Source of the DNA: Nocardioides pocheonensis
GTDB lineage: Bacteria > Actinomycetota > Actinomycetes > Propionibacteriales > Nocardioidaceae
DNA: 64,000 nucleotides
NCBI RefSeq assembly: GCF_003725535.1
Contig: NZ_RJSF01000003.1
Coordinates: 124,001 to 188,000, forward strand
Reading direction: 5' to 3'
Shown here in pieces: positions 9,113 through 17,123 of this stretch (positions are counted from its first letter, which is position 1; each line of letters opens with the position of its first letter). Under the pieces are notes generated by a model that had not been told where the DNA came from, made no database searches, and saw only the letters and a list, made by a program, of their open reading frames with translations. The position numbers and the translations under genes were made by a program.

Positions 9113-9344
9113 GCTTGCAGCAAGGCCCAACGTGTGACGCGTCGCACGTCACCGGTCCGTGTGGGGGTCACGCTGTCGGGTACCAGCCGTACAGGTAATC
9201 CGGTTGGATGCATCCCACCGCACGTATCTAGGCCCGTCTCGTCCCGAAGTGTGCGAGGCGGGCTGTCTCTGCGCCGATGCGGCCACGCGGCCGCCGACCA
9301 TGTCGTGCTCCGCGACGTCGACCGCTGTCCCGGCGTACCGAACG

Positions 9345-9887
9345 TCAACGTCGTGGCCGGGCGGTCAGGCCGTCGATGATCAGGTCGAGCATGTATGGCG
9401 CCCGGTCCTTGGGCCTGGATGCTGCTCGCCACAGCGCTCCGGTGAGCTGGAGGAAGTCCGCCGGGTCGGCGTCTTCCCGGACGGACCCTTCACTCTTCCC
9501 GGCGTCGAGCAGCGCGGTGATCGCTCCGATGACCGGACCGTAGGTGGTCTCGGTGATCGACTGGTGCGCGCTCGGCGTCAGCGCATCGCCGAGCCCGTGC
9601 TTGCGCCGCATCGCGGTCACGAGGTCCAGTGTCCAGGCCCGGAGGGCCTCGAGGGGCTGGCGATCGGCGAGGAGGGCGGGCACCGCGTCGACGAGCCGGT
9701 CGACCTCGTGCTGGTAGACGGCCAGGACCAGGGCTTCGCGGGTGGGGAAGTTCCGGTACAAGGTGCCGGCTCCGACCCCCGCGCGCTGGGCGACCTGGTT
9801 CATCGAGGTGGCCCCGTCCTCGGCGAAGGCTTCGCGCGCCGCCTCGAGGATGCGGGCCCTGTTCTCGCGGGCGTCCGAGCGGGTCAC
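9345..9887 (-). CDS. TetR repressor divergent from an aldo/keto reductase
   Basis: A 180-residue TetR protein. The DNA-binding region reads 'ILEAAREAFAEDGATSMNQVA' then 'AGVGAGTLYRNFPTREAL', and the C-terminal half is of the SbtR-like type. The start is a GTG at 9887 with a perfect AAGGAGG five bases upstream; longer frames to 10064 run into the divergent gene. Only 74 bp separate it from the aldo/keto reductase gene, and that gap contains two copies of GYGGAGA-N2-TCTCCAC. By the usual TetR arrangement it represses itself and the reductase until an inducer binds. Confidence 0.9.
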   Translation of the reverse strand: MTRSDARENRARILEAAREAFAEDGATSMNQVAQRAGVGAGTLYRNFPTREALVLAVYQHEVDRLVDAVPALLADRQPLEALRAWTLDLVTAMRRKHGLGDALTPSAHQSITETTYGPVIGAITALLDAGKSEGSVREDADPADFLQLTGALWRAASRPKDRAPYMLDLIIDGLTARPRR

Positions 9888-9903
9888 GATGCCTCCTTGA
9901 TAA

Positions 9904-9943
9904 GCGGAGAACTCTCCACTAACGTAAGTGGAGACCTCTCCAC
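9904..9943. promoter_or_regulatory. Twin operator GYGGAGA-N2-TCTCCAC
   Basis: Two 16-bp palindromes lie in the divergent TetR/reductase promoter: GCGGAGA-AC-TCTCCAC at 9904-9919 and GTGGAGA-CC-TCTCCAC at 9928-9943. Their centres are 24 bp apart, close to two helical turns, so two dimers could sit on one face of the DNA. Position and symmetry point to the adjacent TetR as the binder. Confidence 0.7.
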
Positions 9944-9961
9944 AACCTACCAGGAGCCACC

Positions 9962-11011
9962 ATGCGCTACACCAAGCTCGGCCGCACCGGCCTGGACGTG
10001 TCCCCGATCGCGATCGGAGCGATGACGTACGGCGAGCCGGACCGCGGCCACCCGGTCTGGTCACTCGACGCGGAGACCAGCCGCCCGCTGATCAGGCACG
10101 CACTCGAGGCCGGGATCAACTTCTTCGACACCGCGAACCTGTACTCCTACGGCTCCAGCGAGGAGATCCTCGGCGAGGCGCTGAAGGACTTCGCCGACCG
10201 CGACGAGGTCGTGATCGCGACCAAGCTGCGCCATCCGATGCGTCCGGGGCCGAACGGGAAGGGCCTGTCCCGCAAGGCGATCATGACCGAGGTCGAGCAC
10301 AGCCTGCGTCGTCTCGGCACCGACTACATCGACCTCTACCAGGTGCACCGCAACGACGGCACCACGCCGCTCGAGGAGACGCTCGAGGCGCTGCACGACC
10401 TGGTCAAGGCGGGCAAGGTCCGCTACCTCGGCGCGTCCTCGATGCACGCCTGGGAGTTCGCGAAGGCACTCCATCTGCAGCGCGACCACGGGTGGGCTCG
10501 GTTCGCGACGATGCAGCACCACTACAACCCCCTCGCCCGTGAGGAGGAGCGCGAGATGATCCCCCTCTGCGTCGACGAAGGTGTCGGCACCCTGATCTGG
10601 AGTCCACTGGCCCGCGGGCGCCTCGCCCGCCCCTGGGACGAGGCGAGGTCCACGGCGCGCTCGGCGACCGACGCCGGGTACGCCGACCTGTTGTACAGCC
10701 CCGCCACCGAGGCGAGCGACCGGTTGATCGTCGACGCGGTCGGCGCCGTCGCGGAGGCCCGCGGAGTCAGCCGGGCCCGGGTGGCCCTCGCCTGGCTGCA
10801 CGGCAAGGCAGTGGTCACCGCACCCATCGTGGGCGCCAACTCGGTGAGCCAGATCGACGACGCCGTCGCCTCGCTGGACATCGAGCTCACTGCCGAGGAG
10901 GTCCGGATGATCGAGCTGCCGTACACCCCTCGCGCCGACTGGCAGGGCATCTCGGACGAAGGTCAGCTCCAGAAGATCCGCGACAGCGTCGCCGGCTACG
11001 CACGCGCGTGA
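9962..11011 (+). CDS. Aldo/keto reductase
   Basis: A 349-residue NADPH-dependent reductase of the AKR superfamily (potassium-channel-beta/YghZ-like branch by length). It shows the N-terminal strand 'RYTKLGRTGLDVSPIAIGAM', the Asp/Tyr catalytic region 'GINFFDTANLYSYGSSEE' and 'IATKL' with the catalytic Lys. 'VHRNDGTTPLEETLEALHDL' holds the His. Near the end, 'APIVGANSVSQIDDAVASL' is the cofactor-binding segment. It would reduce aldehydes or ketones. CAGGAG lies a few bases before the ATG. It faces its presumed TetR repressor, so it is probably an inducible detoxification or catabolic enzyme; the substrate is unknown. Confidence 0.92.
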   Translation: MRYTKLGRTGLDVSPIAIGAMTYGEPDRGHPVWSLDAETSRPLIRHALEAGINFFDTANLYSYGSSEEILGEALKDFADRDEVVIATKLRHPMRPGPNGKGLSRKAIMTEVEHSLRRLGTDYIDLYQVHRNDGTTPLEETLEALHDLVKAGKVRYLGASSMHAWEFAKALHLQRDHGWARFATMQHHYNPLAREEEREMIPLCVDEGVGTLIWSPLARGRLARPWDEARSTARSATDAGYADLLYSPATEASDRLIVDAVGAVAEARGVSRARVALAWLHGKAVVTAPIVGANSVSQIDDAVASLDIELTAEEVRMIELPYTPRADWQGISDEGQLQKIRDSVAGYARA

Positions 11012-11027
11012 GCCGGTGCGGTCGGCG

Positions 11028-11044
11028 CGAGCGGAGCCCGCTCG
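11028..11044. terminator. Hairpin between convergent genes
   Basis: CGAGCGG-AGC-CCGCTCG forms a 7-bp GC-rich stem with a 3-nt loop in the 59-bp gap between the aldo/keto reductase (plus) and the NTF2-like gene (minus). There is no T-run on either side. It is a candidate bidirectional terminator of the actinobacterial type. Confidence 0.45.
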
Positions 11045-11070
11045 GCCGGTGATCGTCGGGGCGATGCCCG

Positions 11071-11445
11071 TCAGGCCTCGGGGAACTCCAGGTGCGGCGT
11101 GCGGCCGATCAGCAGGCGGCGGCAGCGCTTGCCCTCGGCGTCGAGCAGCGCAGAGGCGTTGAAGGAGGCCTCGAAGGCGCCGTCGCGGGTCGTGCGGCCG
11201 AGCACGAGCTCGACGCCGTCGAGCCGCGCACCTCTCGTCAGGTGGTGGACGAGCACGCTCTTCTCGCGCTGTGCGAGGTAGGCGACCAGGCCGGCTCGGT
11301 CGCCGACGAACTCGGCGGACTCGCCTCCACCCTTGGCGAACTGGACCGACATCACGAAGTCGTCGGTGATCAGGTCGAGCACGCGGTCGGGGTCATCGGA
11401 GTCCATGATCGCGAACCATTGCTCGAGGAACGGCGTCGCGCTCAT
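11071..11445 (-). CDS. NTF2-like/SnoaL-like protein
   Basis: A 124-residue cone-fold protein. The first half carries 'FLEQWFAIMDSDDPDRVLDLI', typical of the opening helix of SnoaL-like proteins, and the second half is strand-rich ('ASFNASALLDAEGKRCRRLLIGR'). Its ATG overlaps the stop of the upstream NTF2-like gene by four bases, so the two are a co-translated pair and may form a heteromer. The pair is divergent from the acyl-CoA dehydrogenase operon and shares its promoter region, with two TGAA-N5-TTCA-type elements. That suggests a role in the same acyl-CoA pathway, for example an isomerase or hydratase-like step. Function is not shown by sequence. Confidence 0.72.
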   Translation of the reverse strand: MSATPFLEQWFAIMDSDDPDRVLDLITDDFVMSVQFAKGGGESAEFVGDRAGLVAYLAQREKSVLVHHLTRGARLDGVELVLGRTTRDGAFEASFNASALLDAEGKRCRRLLIGRTPHLEFPEA

Positions 11446-11801
11446 CGGTCCTCCACCAGCACGTGCTCGGTGTCGAAGGTGACCTCGTAGCTGGCGATCA
11501 GCCCGTCGGCCCCGAGGCGTACGCCGGACAGGAAGCGACCGGTCGTGACGCCGCCGTCGGTGACCTTGCCGTAGAGGAACTCGACGTCGCCGTCGCGAGA
11601 CTCCCGCAGCACGAGGTGGCGCCGGTCGGGCACGCCGCGACCGGAGATGTAGGTGCCCATGTCCGCGCGGCTCTCGCCGCGCCGGGTCCCGGCCGGCAGC
11701 ACCATGACGAACCGGATCTCCGGGTCGAGCATCGCGAGCGCGTCGTCGATCCGGTCCTCGTCCAGGGCCCGGTAGTAGCGGGAGAGGGTGGTCTCGGCCA
11801 T
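11442..11801 (-). CDS. NTF2-like/SnoaL-like protein
   Basis: A 119-residue protein of the same fold as its downstream partner, with 'YYRALDEDRIDDALAMLDPEI' at the start and 'GLIASYEVTFDTEHVLVEDR' at the end. Sequence similarity between the two is low apart from the fold pattern. It is the first gene of a two-gene minus-strand operon. The element TGAAGTTAGTTCA (11807-11819) sits immediately before its ATG, where a bound repressor would block initiation. Such proteins are often small enzymes with a charged pocket, but catalytic residues cannot be assigned here. Confidence 0.72.
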   Translation of the reverse strand: MAETTLSRYYRALDEDRIDDALAMLDPEIRFVMVLPAGTRRGESRADMGTYISGRGVPDRRHLVLRESRDGDVEFLYGKVTDGGVTTGRFLSGVRLGADGLIASYEVTFDTEHVLVEDR

Positions 11802-11806
11802 GAAAC

Positions 11807-11874
11807 TGAAGTTAGTTCAAATTGGGGGTTGCCGCAAGACGGGAAGGCTCTTAACCTGAACTCAAGTCAGTTCA
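11807..11874. promoter_or_regulatory. Two TGAA-N5-TTCA-type operator elements in a divergent promoter
   Basis: TGAAGTTAGTTCA at 11807-11819 lies just before the minus-strand NTF2-like gene. TCAAGTCAGTTCA at 11862-11874 lies 28 bp before the plus-strand dehydrogenase. The second one is embedded in a longer palindrome, CTGAACT-N6-AGTTCAG, at 11856-11875. The same core recurs at 15895, 15945, 24866 and 26053, always before a gene of this island. The likely binder is the TetR at 24933-25556. Confidence 0.6.
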
Positions 11875-11901
11875 GTTTGCCTCGACCTCCCTGGAGGAGC
11901 C

Positions 11902-13032
11902 GTGACCGCGCAGCCGTGGCCCGTCGCCGACGCCTCGGTGCTCGCCCCCGTGCCCGAGCACGAGGACCTGCGCAAGGTCCTGCGCGACCTCCTCGCCGCG
12001 CACGCCGACCACGAGGCCGTGCGCCGGGCCGCCGACGGGCCCGACGGCTACTCGACCGAACTGTGGACCCTCCTCAACGACGAGATGAACGTCGGCTCGC
12101 TCGCGGTGCCGGAGGCCCGCGGGGGCCTCGGGTTCGGTCTCGGCGAGCTGGCCGTGGTGCTCGAGGAAGCCGGCCGCGCGCTCCTGCCCGAGCCCCTGCT
12201 CACCTCGGCGGTCCTCGGCGTCGCAGCGGTGCTGGCCGCGCCGGTCGGTGACGTCCCCGACCGGATCGTCCGCGACGTGATCGGGGGCCGGCTCGTCGCG
12301 ACCGTCGCCATCCGGCACCGGGTCGCCGGCGACCTCAGCGTCTCTGAGTCCGACGGCTGGCTGTCCGTGACGGGCACGATCGACCGCGTGCTGCTCGGCG
12401 CGACCGCCGACGTGGTGGTCGTCCGCGGAGGCGTCGTCGGCGGCGAGTCGATCTACCTGGTCGACCTGCGCGGCGAGGTGGCCGAACGCACGCCGCTCGA
12501 GGTCCTCGACCTCACGCGCCGCCAGGCACGGGTGCAGGTCAGCGGCGCGCCGGCGTACCTGGTCGCGGGGCCCGAGCAGGCGGACGCGGTCTGCGCCCGG
12601 CTGGCCACGCTCGCCCGCGTCGCGCTCGCCGCTGAGCAGGTCGGGATGATCGAGGCGATGCTCGACCTGCTCCGGACGTACGCCGGGCAGCGCCACCAGT
12701 TCGGTCGGCCGCTGGCGTCGTTCCAGGTGATCAAGCACCGCCTCGCCGACATCCTCGTCGACCTCGAACGCGCACGCTCGGCGGCCCGCTACGCCGCCGC
12801 CGCGTTCGACCAAGACCCGGCCACGGCGGTACTCCCTTCCGCCGTGGCCGGTGCCATCTGCACCGACGCCGTGATCCGGGTCGCCCACGAGTGCGTCCAG
12901 CTCCACGGCGGCATCGGCTTCACCTGGGAGCACCCGGCGCACTACTACCTGCGGCGCGCGCTCGGCGACGAGGCGGTCTTCGGGTCGGCCGCGGCGCACC
13001 GGGCCCTGGTCGCGGACCTGCTCGGCCTGTGA
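11902..13032 (+). CDS. Acyl-CoA dehydrogenase, FadE28/ChsE-like subunit
   Basis: A 376-residue flavin acyl-CoA dehydrogenase. The N-terminal helical domain ('MNVGSLAVPEARGGLGFGLGEL') is recognisable, the middle strand domain is divergent, and the C-terminal helical domain has 'GQRHQFGRPLASFQVIKHRLAD' and 'VQLHGGIGFTWEHPAHYYLRR'. The last motif is the form seen in actinobacterial FadE subunits that pair with a second subunit as an alpha2beta2 enzyme. It would introduce a 2,3-double bond in an acyl-CoA. A possible partner is the dehydrogenase at 18288-19502. GTG start at 11902 with GGAGGA upstream. The stop overlaps the following kinase ATG. Confidence 0.87.
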   Translation: MTAQPWPVADASVLAPVPEHEDLRKVLRDLLAAHADHEAVRRAADGPDGYSTELWTLLNDEMNVGSLAVPEARGGLGFGLGELAVVLEEAGRALLPEPLLTSAVLGVAAVLAAPVGDVPDRIVRDVIGGRLVATVAIRHRVAGDLSVSESDGWLSVTGTIDRVLLGATADVVVVRGGVVGGESIYLVDLRGEVAERTPLEVLDLTRRQARVQVSGAPAYLVAGPEQADAVCARLATLARVALAAEQVGMIEAMLDLLRTYAGQRHQFGRPLASFQVIKHRLADILVDLERARSAARYAAAAFDQDPATAVLPSAVAGAICTDAVIRVAHECVQLHGGIGFTWEHPAHYYLRRALGDEAVFGSAAAHRALVADLLGL

Positions 13033-14177
13033 TGAGTAGCGTCTCGGCAGGCTCGACGACCGAGGGCCGGTCGACGACCGAGGGCCGGTCGACGGCCGAG
13101 GGCCGGTCGACGATCGGGCACCGTCCGACCGAGCGCCCCGAGGTCGCGCCGGTGCGGCCGGGGGAGGAGCTCGACTGGGTCGCGCTCGAGCGCCACCTGC
13201 GCCGCCACCTCGAGGACGCCGACGGCGCGTTCTCGGTGCTGCAGTTCCCCAACGGCTCGGCCAACCTGACCTACCTGGTCCGGATCGGCGAGCGCGCCGT
13301 CGTGGTCCGTCGGCCGCCCTTCGGCGTGATCGCGACCGGCGCGCACGACATGCGTCGCGAGCACGCCGTGCTGGCCCGCCTGCACGCGGCGTACCCGCGC
13401 GCTCCTCGCGCCCTGCACTACTGCGCCGACGAGAGCGTGATCGGGGCGCACTTCCTGGTCTCGGAGTACCGCTCCGGCGTCGTGGTCTGGGACCACGTTC
13501 CCGCGGAGCTGGCGATCGGCGACCGCCCCGGCCACCGGATCGGCCTCGCGGTCGTCGATGCCCTCGCCGACCTGCATCTCGTCGACCCGGAGGCGTGCGG
13601 GCTCGGTGACCTGGGCCGTCCGGACGGCTACCTCGAGCGCCAGCTCCGTGGCTGGCGGCAGCGCTGGGACGCGGTCGCGCCGGAGGGCGGGCACGCGCTC
13701 GAGCGCGTCGCTGACCTGCTGGCCCTGCACCTCCCGCAGTCGGGCGCTCCCACGCTCGTGCACAACGACTTCAAGGTCGACAACTGCCAGTTCGCCCCGG
13801 GCGACCCGGACACGGTCGCGACGGTCTTCGACTGGGACATGGCGACGCTCGGCGACCCGCTCACCGACCTCGGCACCCTGCTCAACTACTGGCCCGACGG
13901 GACGACTGCGGCCGACGGCGTACCGGGGCTCGAGCACGTCGGCCTGCCCAGCCGAGCCGAGGCGGTCGCGCGCTACGCCGAGCGGACCGGCCGGCACCTC
14001 ACCCACGCGGACGTCGCCTGGTACGAGGCGTTCGGCTGCTGGAAGACCGCGGTGATCATGCAGCAGCTCTACGTCCGCCACCTGCGCGGCGAGAGCACCG
14101 ACGACCGGATGAGCACCCGCGGGGAGCAGGTCGGCCGCATCGCCGACCGCGCCCTGGCGCTGGCCGAGACCCTGTGA
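13032..14177 (+). CDS. APH-like phosphotransferase (ACAD10/11 N-domain, LvaA-like)
   Basis: A 381-residue aminoglycoside-phosphotransferase-fold kinase. The catalytic loop 'LVHNDFKVDN' has Asp at about 246 and the metal-binding 'VFDWDMATLGDP' has Asp at about 267. Homologues fused or linked to acyl-CoA dehydrogenases phosphorylate 4-hydroxyacyl-CoA (LvaA in levulinate breakdown; the kinase half of ACAD10/ACAD11). The gene directly after it is a dehydrogenase of the matching subfamily. The ATG overlaps the upstream stop (TGATG). The first 30 residues are odd: they are translated from an 18-bp tandem repeat that reads STTEGR three times with variation, and look like a disordered extension. Confidence 0.85.
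   Translation: MSSVSAGSTTEGRSTTEGRSTAEGRSTIGHRPTERPEVAPVRPGEELDWVALERHLRRHLEDADGAFSVLQFPNGSANLTYLVRIGERAVVVRRPPFGVIATGAHDMRREHAVLARLHAAYPRAPRALHYCADESVIGAHFLVSEYRSGVVVWDHVPAELAIGDRPGHRIGLAVVDALADLHLVDPEACGLGDLGRPDGYLERQLRGWRQRWDAVAPEGGHALERVADLLALHLPQSGAPTLVHNDFKVDNCQFAPGDPDTVATVFDWDMATLGDPLTDLGTLLNYWPDGTTAADGVPGLEHVGLPSRAEAVARYAERTGRHLTHADVAWYEAFGCWKTAVIMQQLYVRHLRGESTDDRMSTRGEQVGRIADRALALAETL
13053..13124 (+). repeat. 18-bp tandem repeat at the 5' end of the kinase gene
   Basis: Copies at 13053-13070 and 13071-13088 are identical (TCGACGACCGAGGGCCGG). A third at 13089-13106 has one change and a fourth at 13107-13124 is degenerate. The repeat is in frame and encodes a Ser/Thr/Glu/Gly/Arg hexapeptide, so copy number can change without shifting the frame. 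Confidence 0.85.
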
Positions 14178-14206
14178 CCGATCAGACCTGTGAACCGAGG
14201 ACGGAC

Positions 14207-15424
14207 ATGAGCATCGAGCTGACCCCCGACCCGTACGTCGCCGACCTGGCCGCACGCACCGCGACCTTCGTGCGCACTGTCGTCGCTCCCGAGGAGCAGC
14301 GCTACGCCGGCGTCGCGACCTCGGGCGGCGAGGAGCTGCGCCAGCGGCTCCAGCAGGCGGCCCGTGACGCCGGCGTCTTCGCGCCGCACGTGGCGAAGGA
14401 GTACGGCGGCCACGGCCTGGGCATGCGCGACCGGGCCGTGGTCTTCGAGGAGGCCGGCTGGTCGCTGCTCGGCCCGCTGGCGCTCAACATCGCCGCGCCC
14501 GACGAGGGCAACATGCACCTGCTCGAGGCGGTCGCGACCGAGGACCAGAAGGAGCGCTACCTCCGGCCGCTCGCCGAGGGCGCGGTGCGGTCGTGCTTCG
14601 CGATGACCGAGCCGGCCCCCGGCGCCGGCTCCGACCCGGCTGCGCTCTCCACGACGGCGACGCCGACCCCCGGCGGCTGGCTGGTCAACGGCCGCAAGTG
14701 GTTCATCACCGGCGCCGACGGGGCTGCGTACACGATCTGCATGGCGCGCACCTCCGGTCGGCCCGGCGACCGCGGCGGGGCCACGATGTTCCTGATCGAC
14801 ATGGACGCCCCCGGTCTGCGGATCGTGCGGCACATCGACACCCTCGACGAGGGGTTCTTCGGCGGCCACTGCGAGCTCGACTTCGAGGACGTGTTCGTCG
14901 GCGAGGAGTCGGTGCTCGGCGAGGTCGACCGGGGCTTCGAGTACGCCCAGGTCCGGCTCGCGCCCGCGCGGCTCACGCACTGCATGCGGTGGCTCGGGAT
15001 CGCCCGGCACGCGCAGGAGATCGCGGTGGCCCGTGCCACCGAGCGCGAGCTCTTCGGGTCCCGACTCGGCGACCTCGGCATGGTGCAGGCGATGATCGCC
15101 GACTCCGAGATCGACCTCAGTGCCTCGCGGCTGCTGATCTGGCAGGCCTGTGCCGAGCTCGACGACGGTCGCAGCGCCGCGCAGTCGAGCTCGATCGCGA
15201 AGACGTTCGTCGCCGAGGCCGTGGGCCGGGTGGTCGACCGCGCGCTCCAAGTGTGTGGTGCCCTCGGCGTCTCCGGCGACACCCAGCTCTCGCGCTACCA
15301 CCGCGAGGTGCGCCCGTTCCGGATCTACGACGGCCCTTCCGAGACGCACCGGTGGGCGATCGCCAAGCGCCGGCTGCGCCAGTCGTCTGCCGCCACCCCC
15401 GAGAAGAGGACCGTCCATGCCTGA
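14207..15424 (+). CDS. Acyl-CoA dehydrogenase, ACAD10/11-like
   Basis: A 405-residue acyl-CoA dehydrogenase with all three domains. It shows 'CFAMTEPAPGAGSDPAAL' in the FAD/substrate region, 'GRKWFITGADGAAYTIC' in the strand domain and the C-terminal 'RPFRIYDGPSETHRWAIAKRRL'. The 'DGPxExH' ending is characteristic of the ACAD10/ACAD11 branch, where the partner kinase phosphorylates a 4-hydroxyacyl-CoA and the dehydrogenase fold helps eliminate phosphate to give an enoyl-CoA. It directly follows an APH-like kinase, which supports that reading. I prefer ATG 14207 (GAGG upstream); GTG 14174 overlapping the kinase stop is an alternative adding 11 residues. Confidence 0.88.
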   Translation: MSIELTPDPYVADLAARTATFVRTVVAPEEQRYAGVATSGGEELRQRLQQAARDAGVFAPHVAKEYGGHGLGMRDRAVVFEEAGWSLLGPLALNIAAPDEGNMHLLEAVATEDQKERYLRPLAEGAVRSCFAMTEPAPGAGSDPAALSTTATPTPGGWLVNGRKWFITGADGAAYTICMARTSGRPGDRGGATMFLIDMDAPGLRIVRHIDTLDEGFFGGHCELDFEDVFVGEESVLGEVDRGFEYAQVRLAPARLTHCMRWLGIARHAQEIAVARATERELFGSRLGDLGMVQAMIADSEIDLSASRLLIWQACAELDDGRSAAQSSSIAKTFVAEAVGRVVDRALQVCGALGVSGDTQLSRYHREVRPFRIYDGPSETHRWAIAKRRLRQSSAATPEKRTVHA

Positions 15425-15887
15425 GGTGATCGCACCCTCCCGCACCATCGCGTACGCCGACCTGGCCGGCTCGCTCGGCGTACGGTTCGGGCCGACGCCG
15501 TGGACGATGGTCACGCAGCCGCAGGTCGACGCGTTCGCCGACGTCACCCACGACCACCAGTGGATCCACGTGGACGAGCAGCGGGCGAGCGCCGGGCCGT
15601 TCGGCACCACGATCGCCCACGGCTACCTCACCTTGTCCCTGGTGCCGTTCCTGCTCGGCCAGCTGCTCGAGGTCACCGGCGTCTCGATGGCCGTGAACTA
15701 CGGCCTGGAGAAGGTCCGGTTCCCGGCTCCCGTCCCGGTGGGGGCGAGCCTGCAGGCGTCCGCCGAGATCGTGGGCGTGCAGCCACGGGTCCGGTCGACG
15801 CAGGTGACCGTGCAGGTCACCGTGCGCTGCGACGCCGCCGAGCGCCCCGTCTGCGTGGCCGACGTGGTGATCCTCTTCGTCGGCTGA
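15417..15887 (+). CDS. MaoC-like (R)-specific enoyl-CoA hydratase
   Basis: A 156-residue hot-dog-fold hydratase. The hydratase-2 motif is clear: 'ADVTHDHQWIHVDEQRAS' followed by 'GPFGTTIAHGYLTLSLVP', giving the Asp/His catalytic pair. In the usual motif an Asn follows the Asp by about four residues; here that position is Asp-His. It would add water to a 2-enoyl-CoA. The ATG at 15417 overlaps the dehydrogenase end by eight bases, so the four genes 11902-15887 form one operon. Single-domain MaoC proteins act as homodimers or with a partner; no second MaoC gene is present in the island. Confidence 0.88.
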   Translation: MPEVIAPSRTIAYADLAGSLGVRFGPTPWTMVTQPQVDAFADVTHDHQWIHVDEQRASAGPFGTTIAHGYLTLSLVPFLLGQLLEVTGVSMAVNYGLEKVRFPAPVPVGASLQASAEIVGVQPRVRSTQVTVQVTVRCDAAERPVCVADVVILFVG

Positions 15888-15894
15888 CGGCGTT

Positions 15895-15962
15895 CGAAGT
15901 CAGTTCAGCTGATGCCTTGACTTCCCCTCTCGTATCCCCCAAACTGAAGTGGATTCAGTTCA
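15895..15962. promoter_or_regulatory. TGAA-N5-TTCA-type operator elements before the hydratase operon
   Basis: CGAAGTCAGTTCA at 15895-15907 starts eight bases after the MaoC stop. TGAAGTGGATTCA at 15945-15957, overlapped by a second TTCA ending at 15962, ends just before the ribosome binding site GGAAAGGA (15968-15975). The 94-bp gap is the only real break in the 11.9-24.9 kb gene run before the TetR gene, so it is a genuine second promoter. Confidence 0.58.
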
Positions 15963-15981
15963 AATCTGGAAAGGACCGGTC

Positions 15982-16770
15982 ATGGTTGACACCGACCACA
16001 TCGTGCTCGAGAAGGACGGCGAGATCGCCCGCGTGTGGCTGAACCGGCCGCACAAGCTCAACGCCGTCACCACCGAGCTGCTCCACCGACTCGACGAGAT
16101 CATCGTCGAGGTCGACAACGACCCGAACCTGAAGGTCCTGGTCCTCCGCGGCCGCGGCGGCACCTTCTGCTCGGGCTTCGACCTCGACGAGCTGCTGGCC
16201 GACTACGTCGGCAGCACCACCGCGATGGAGGTGGCGGTCCTGTCGGCCAAGGTGTGCGACCGGCTGTACTCCATGAACACCCCGTCGGTCGCGGTCCTCG
16301 AGGGCTACGTCACCGCCGGCGGCTTCGAGCTGATGATCTCCTGCGACTTCGCGGTCGCCGCGGACGACGCCAAGATCGGCGACTTCCACATCCGCCGCGC
16401 GCTGTTCGGCGGTGCCGGCCCGATCTACCGGCTGCCCCGCATGATCGGCATCCGCAAGACCAAGGAGCTGATGCTCACCGGCAAGCTCCTGTCCGGCAGC
16501 GAGGCGGTCGACTTCGACCTGATCAACGCGTCGGCCCCGGCCGAGGAGCTCGACCAGCTGGTCACCGACTTCGTCGCGCCGATCATCGACAAGAGCCCCT
16601 TCGCGATGCGGCTCACCAAGATGACCATCGACCGCGGCCTCGACGCCGACATCCAGTCGCTGATGGTCATGGAGCACCTCGCCGTCGGCAACGCGCTCCA
16701 GTCCGAGGACGCGCGCGAGGGCGTCAACGCCTTCCTCGAGAAGCGTGAACCCAAGTGGGTCGGTCGCTGA
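15982..16770 (+). CDS. Enoyl-CoA hydratase/isomerase (crotonase family)
   Basis: A 262-residue crotonase-fold enzyme. The oxyanion-hole segments are present: 'RGRGGTFCSGFDLDELL' and 'GYVTAGGFELMISCDFAVA'. The usual catalytic Glu position in 'GDFHIRRALFGGAGP' is replaced by other residues, so hydratase, isomerase or lyase activity cannot be decided. The ATG at 15982 has GGAAAGGA six bases upstream. It is the first gene of a long operon that continues through DUF35, thiolase, dehydrogenases, SDRs and the CoA ligase, and its end overlaps the DUF35 gene by 16 bases. Confidence 0.88.
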   Translation: MVDTDHIVLEKDGEIARVWLNRPHKLNAVTTELLHRLDEIIVEVDNDPNLKVLVLRGRGGTFCSGFDLDELLADYVGSTTAMEVAVLSAKVCDRLYSMNTPSVAVLEGYVTAGGFELMISCDFAVAADDAKIGDFHIRRALFGGAGPIYRLPRMIGIRKTKELMLTGKLLSGSEAVDFDLINASAPAEELDQLVTDFVAPIIDKSPFAMRLTKMTIDRGLDADIQSLMVMEHLAVGNALQSEDAREGVNAFLEKREPKWVGR

Positions 16771-17123
16771 CCGGCAGCCGCTGCCGGAACTGCGGGAACG
16801 TCGCGTTCCCTCCGGCCCGCGGGTGCCAGAGCTGCGGTGGCTCCGACCAGGAGACGCTCGAGCTCGGCACCTGCGGGACGGTGTGGGGCTTCACCGTGCA
16901 GCGGTTCGCCCCCAAGTCACCCCCGTACGTCGTGCCGGAGGGCGGATTCGTCCCGTTCGCCGTCGGCTACGTCGAGCTGCCCGAAGGAGTGAAGGTGGAG
17001 GCCGTCCTCGACTGCACCGACTTCGCCCGGCTCGACGGCGCCGAGGTGACCCTGGTCGCGACCGAGCCGGTGCCGCGCTTCGCCACCGACGCGGCGCTCG
17101 TGAGTGAGGGAGCGACCTCATGA
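16755..17123 (+). CDS. Zn-ribbon OB-fold protein (DUF35)
   Basis: A 122-residue protein with an N-terminal rubredoxin-like zinc ribbon ('CRNCG' then 'CQSCG') and a C-terminal OB-fold ('TVWGFTVQRFAPKSPPYVVP', 'GFVPFAVGYVELPEGVKVEA'). DUF35 proteins partner thiolase-fold enzymes; in steroid side-chain breakdown the DUF35 part of ChsH2 is required by the aldolase Ltp2. Its GTG lies inside the end of the hydratase gene and its stop overlaps the thiolase ATG (ATGA), so it is produced together with the thiolase-fold protein. It is likely the accessory subunit that presents the acyl-CoA. Confidence 0.88.
   Translation: MGRSLTGSRCRNCGNVAFPPARGCQSCGGSDQETLELGTCGTVWGFTVQRFAPKSPPYVVPEGGFVPFAVGYVELPEGVKVEAVLDCTDFARLDGAEVTLVATEPVPRFATDAALVSEGATS

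Noticed and set aside
8114-9379. A 421-codon plus-strand frame across the GAF-ANTAR gene
   Set aside because: It is antisense to a well-defined GAF-ANTAR protein and has no recognisable domain.
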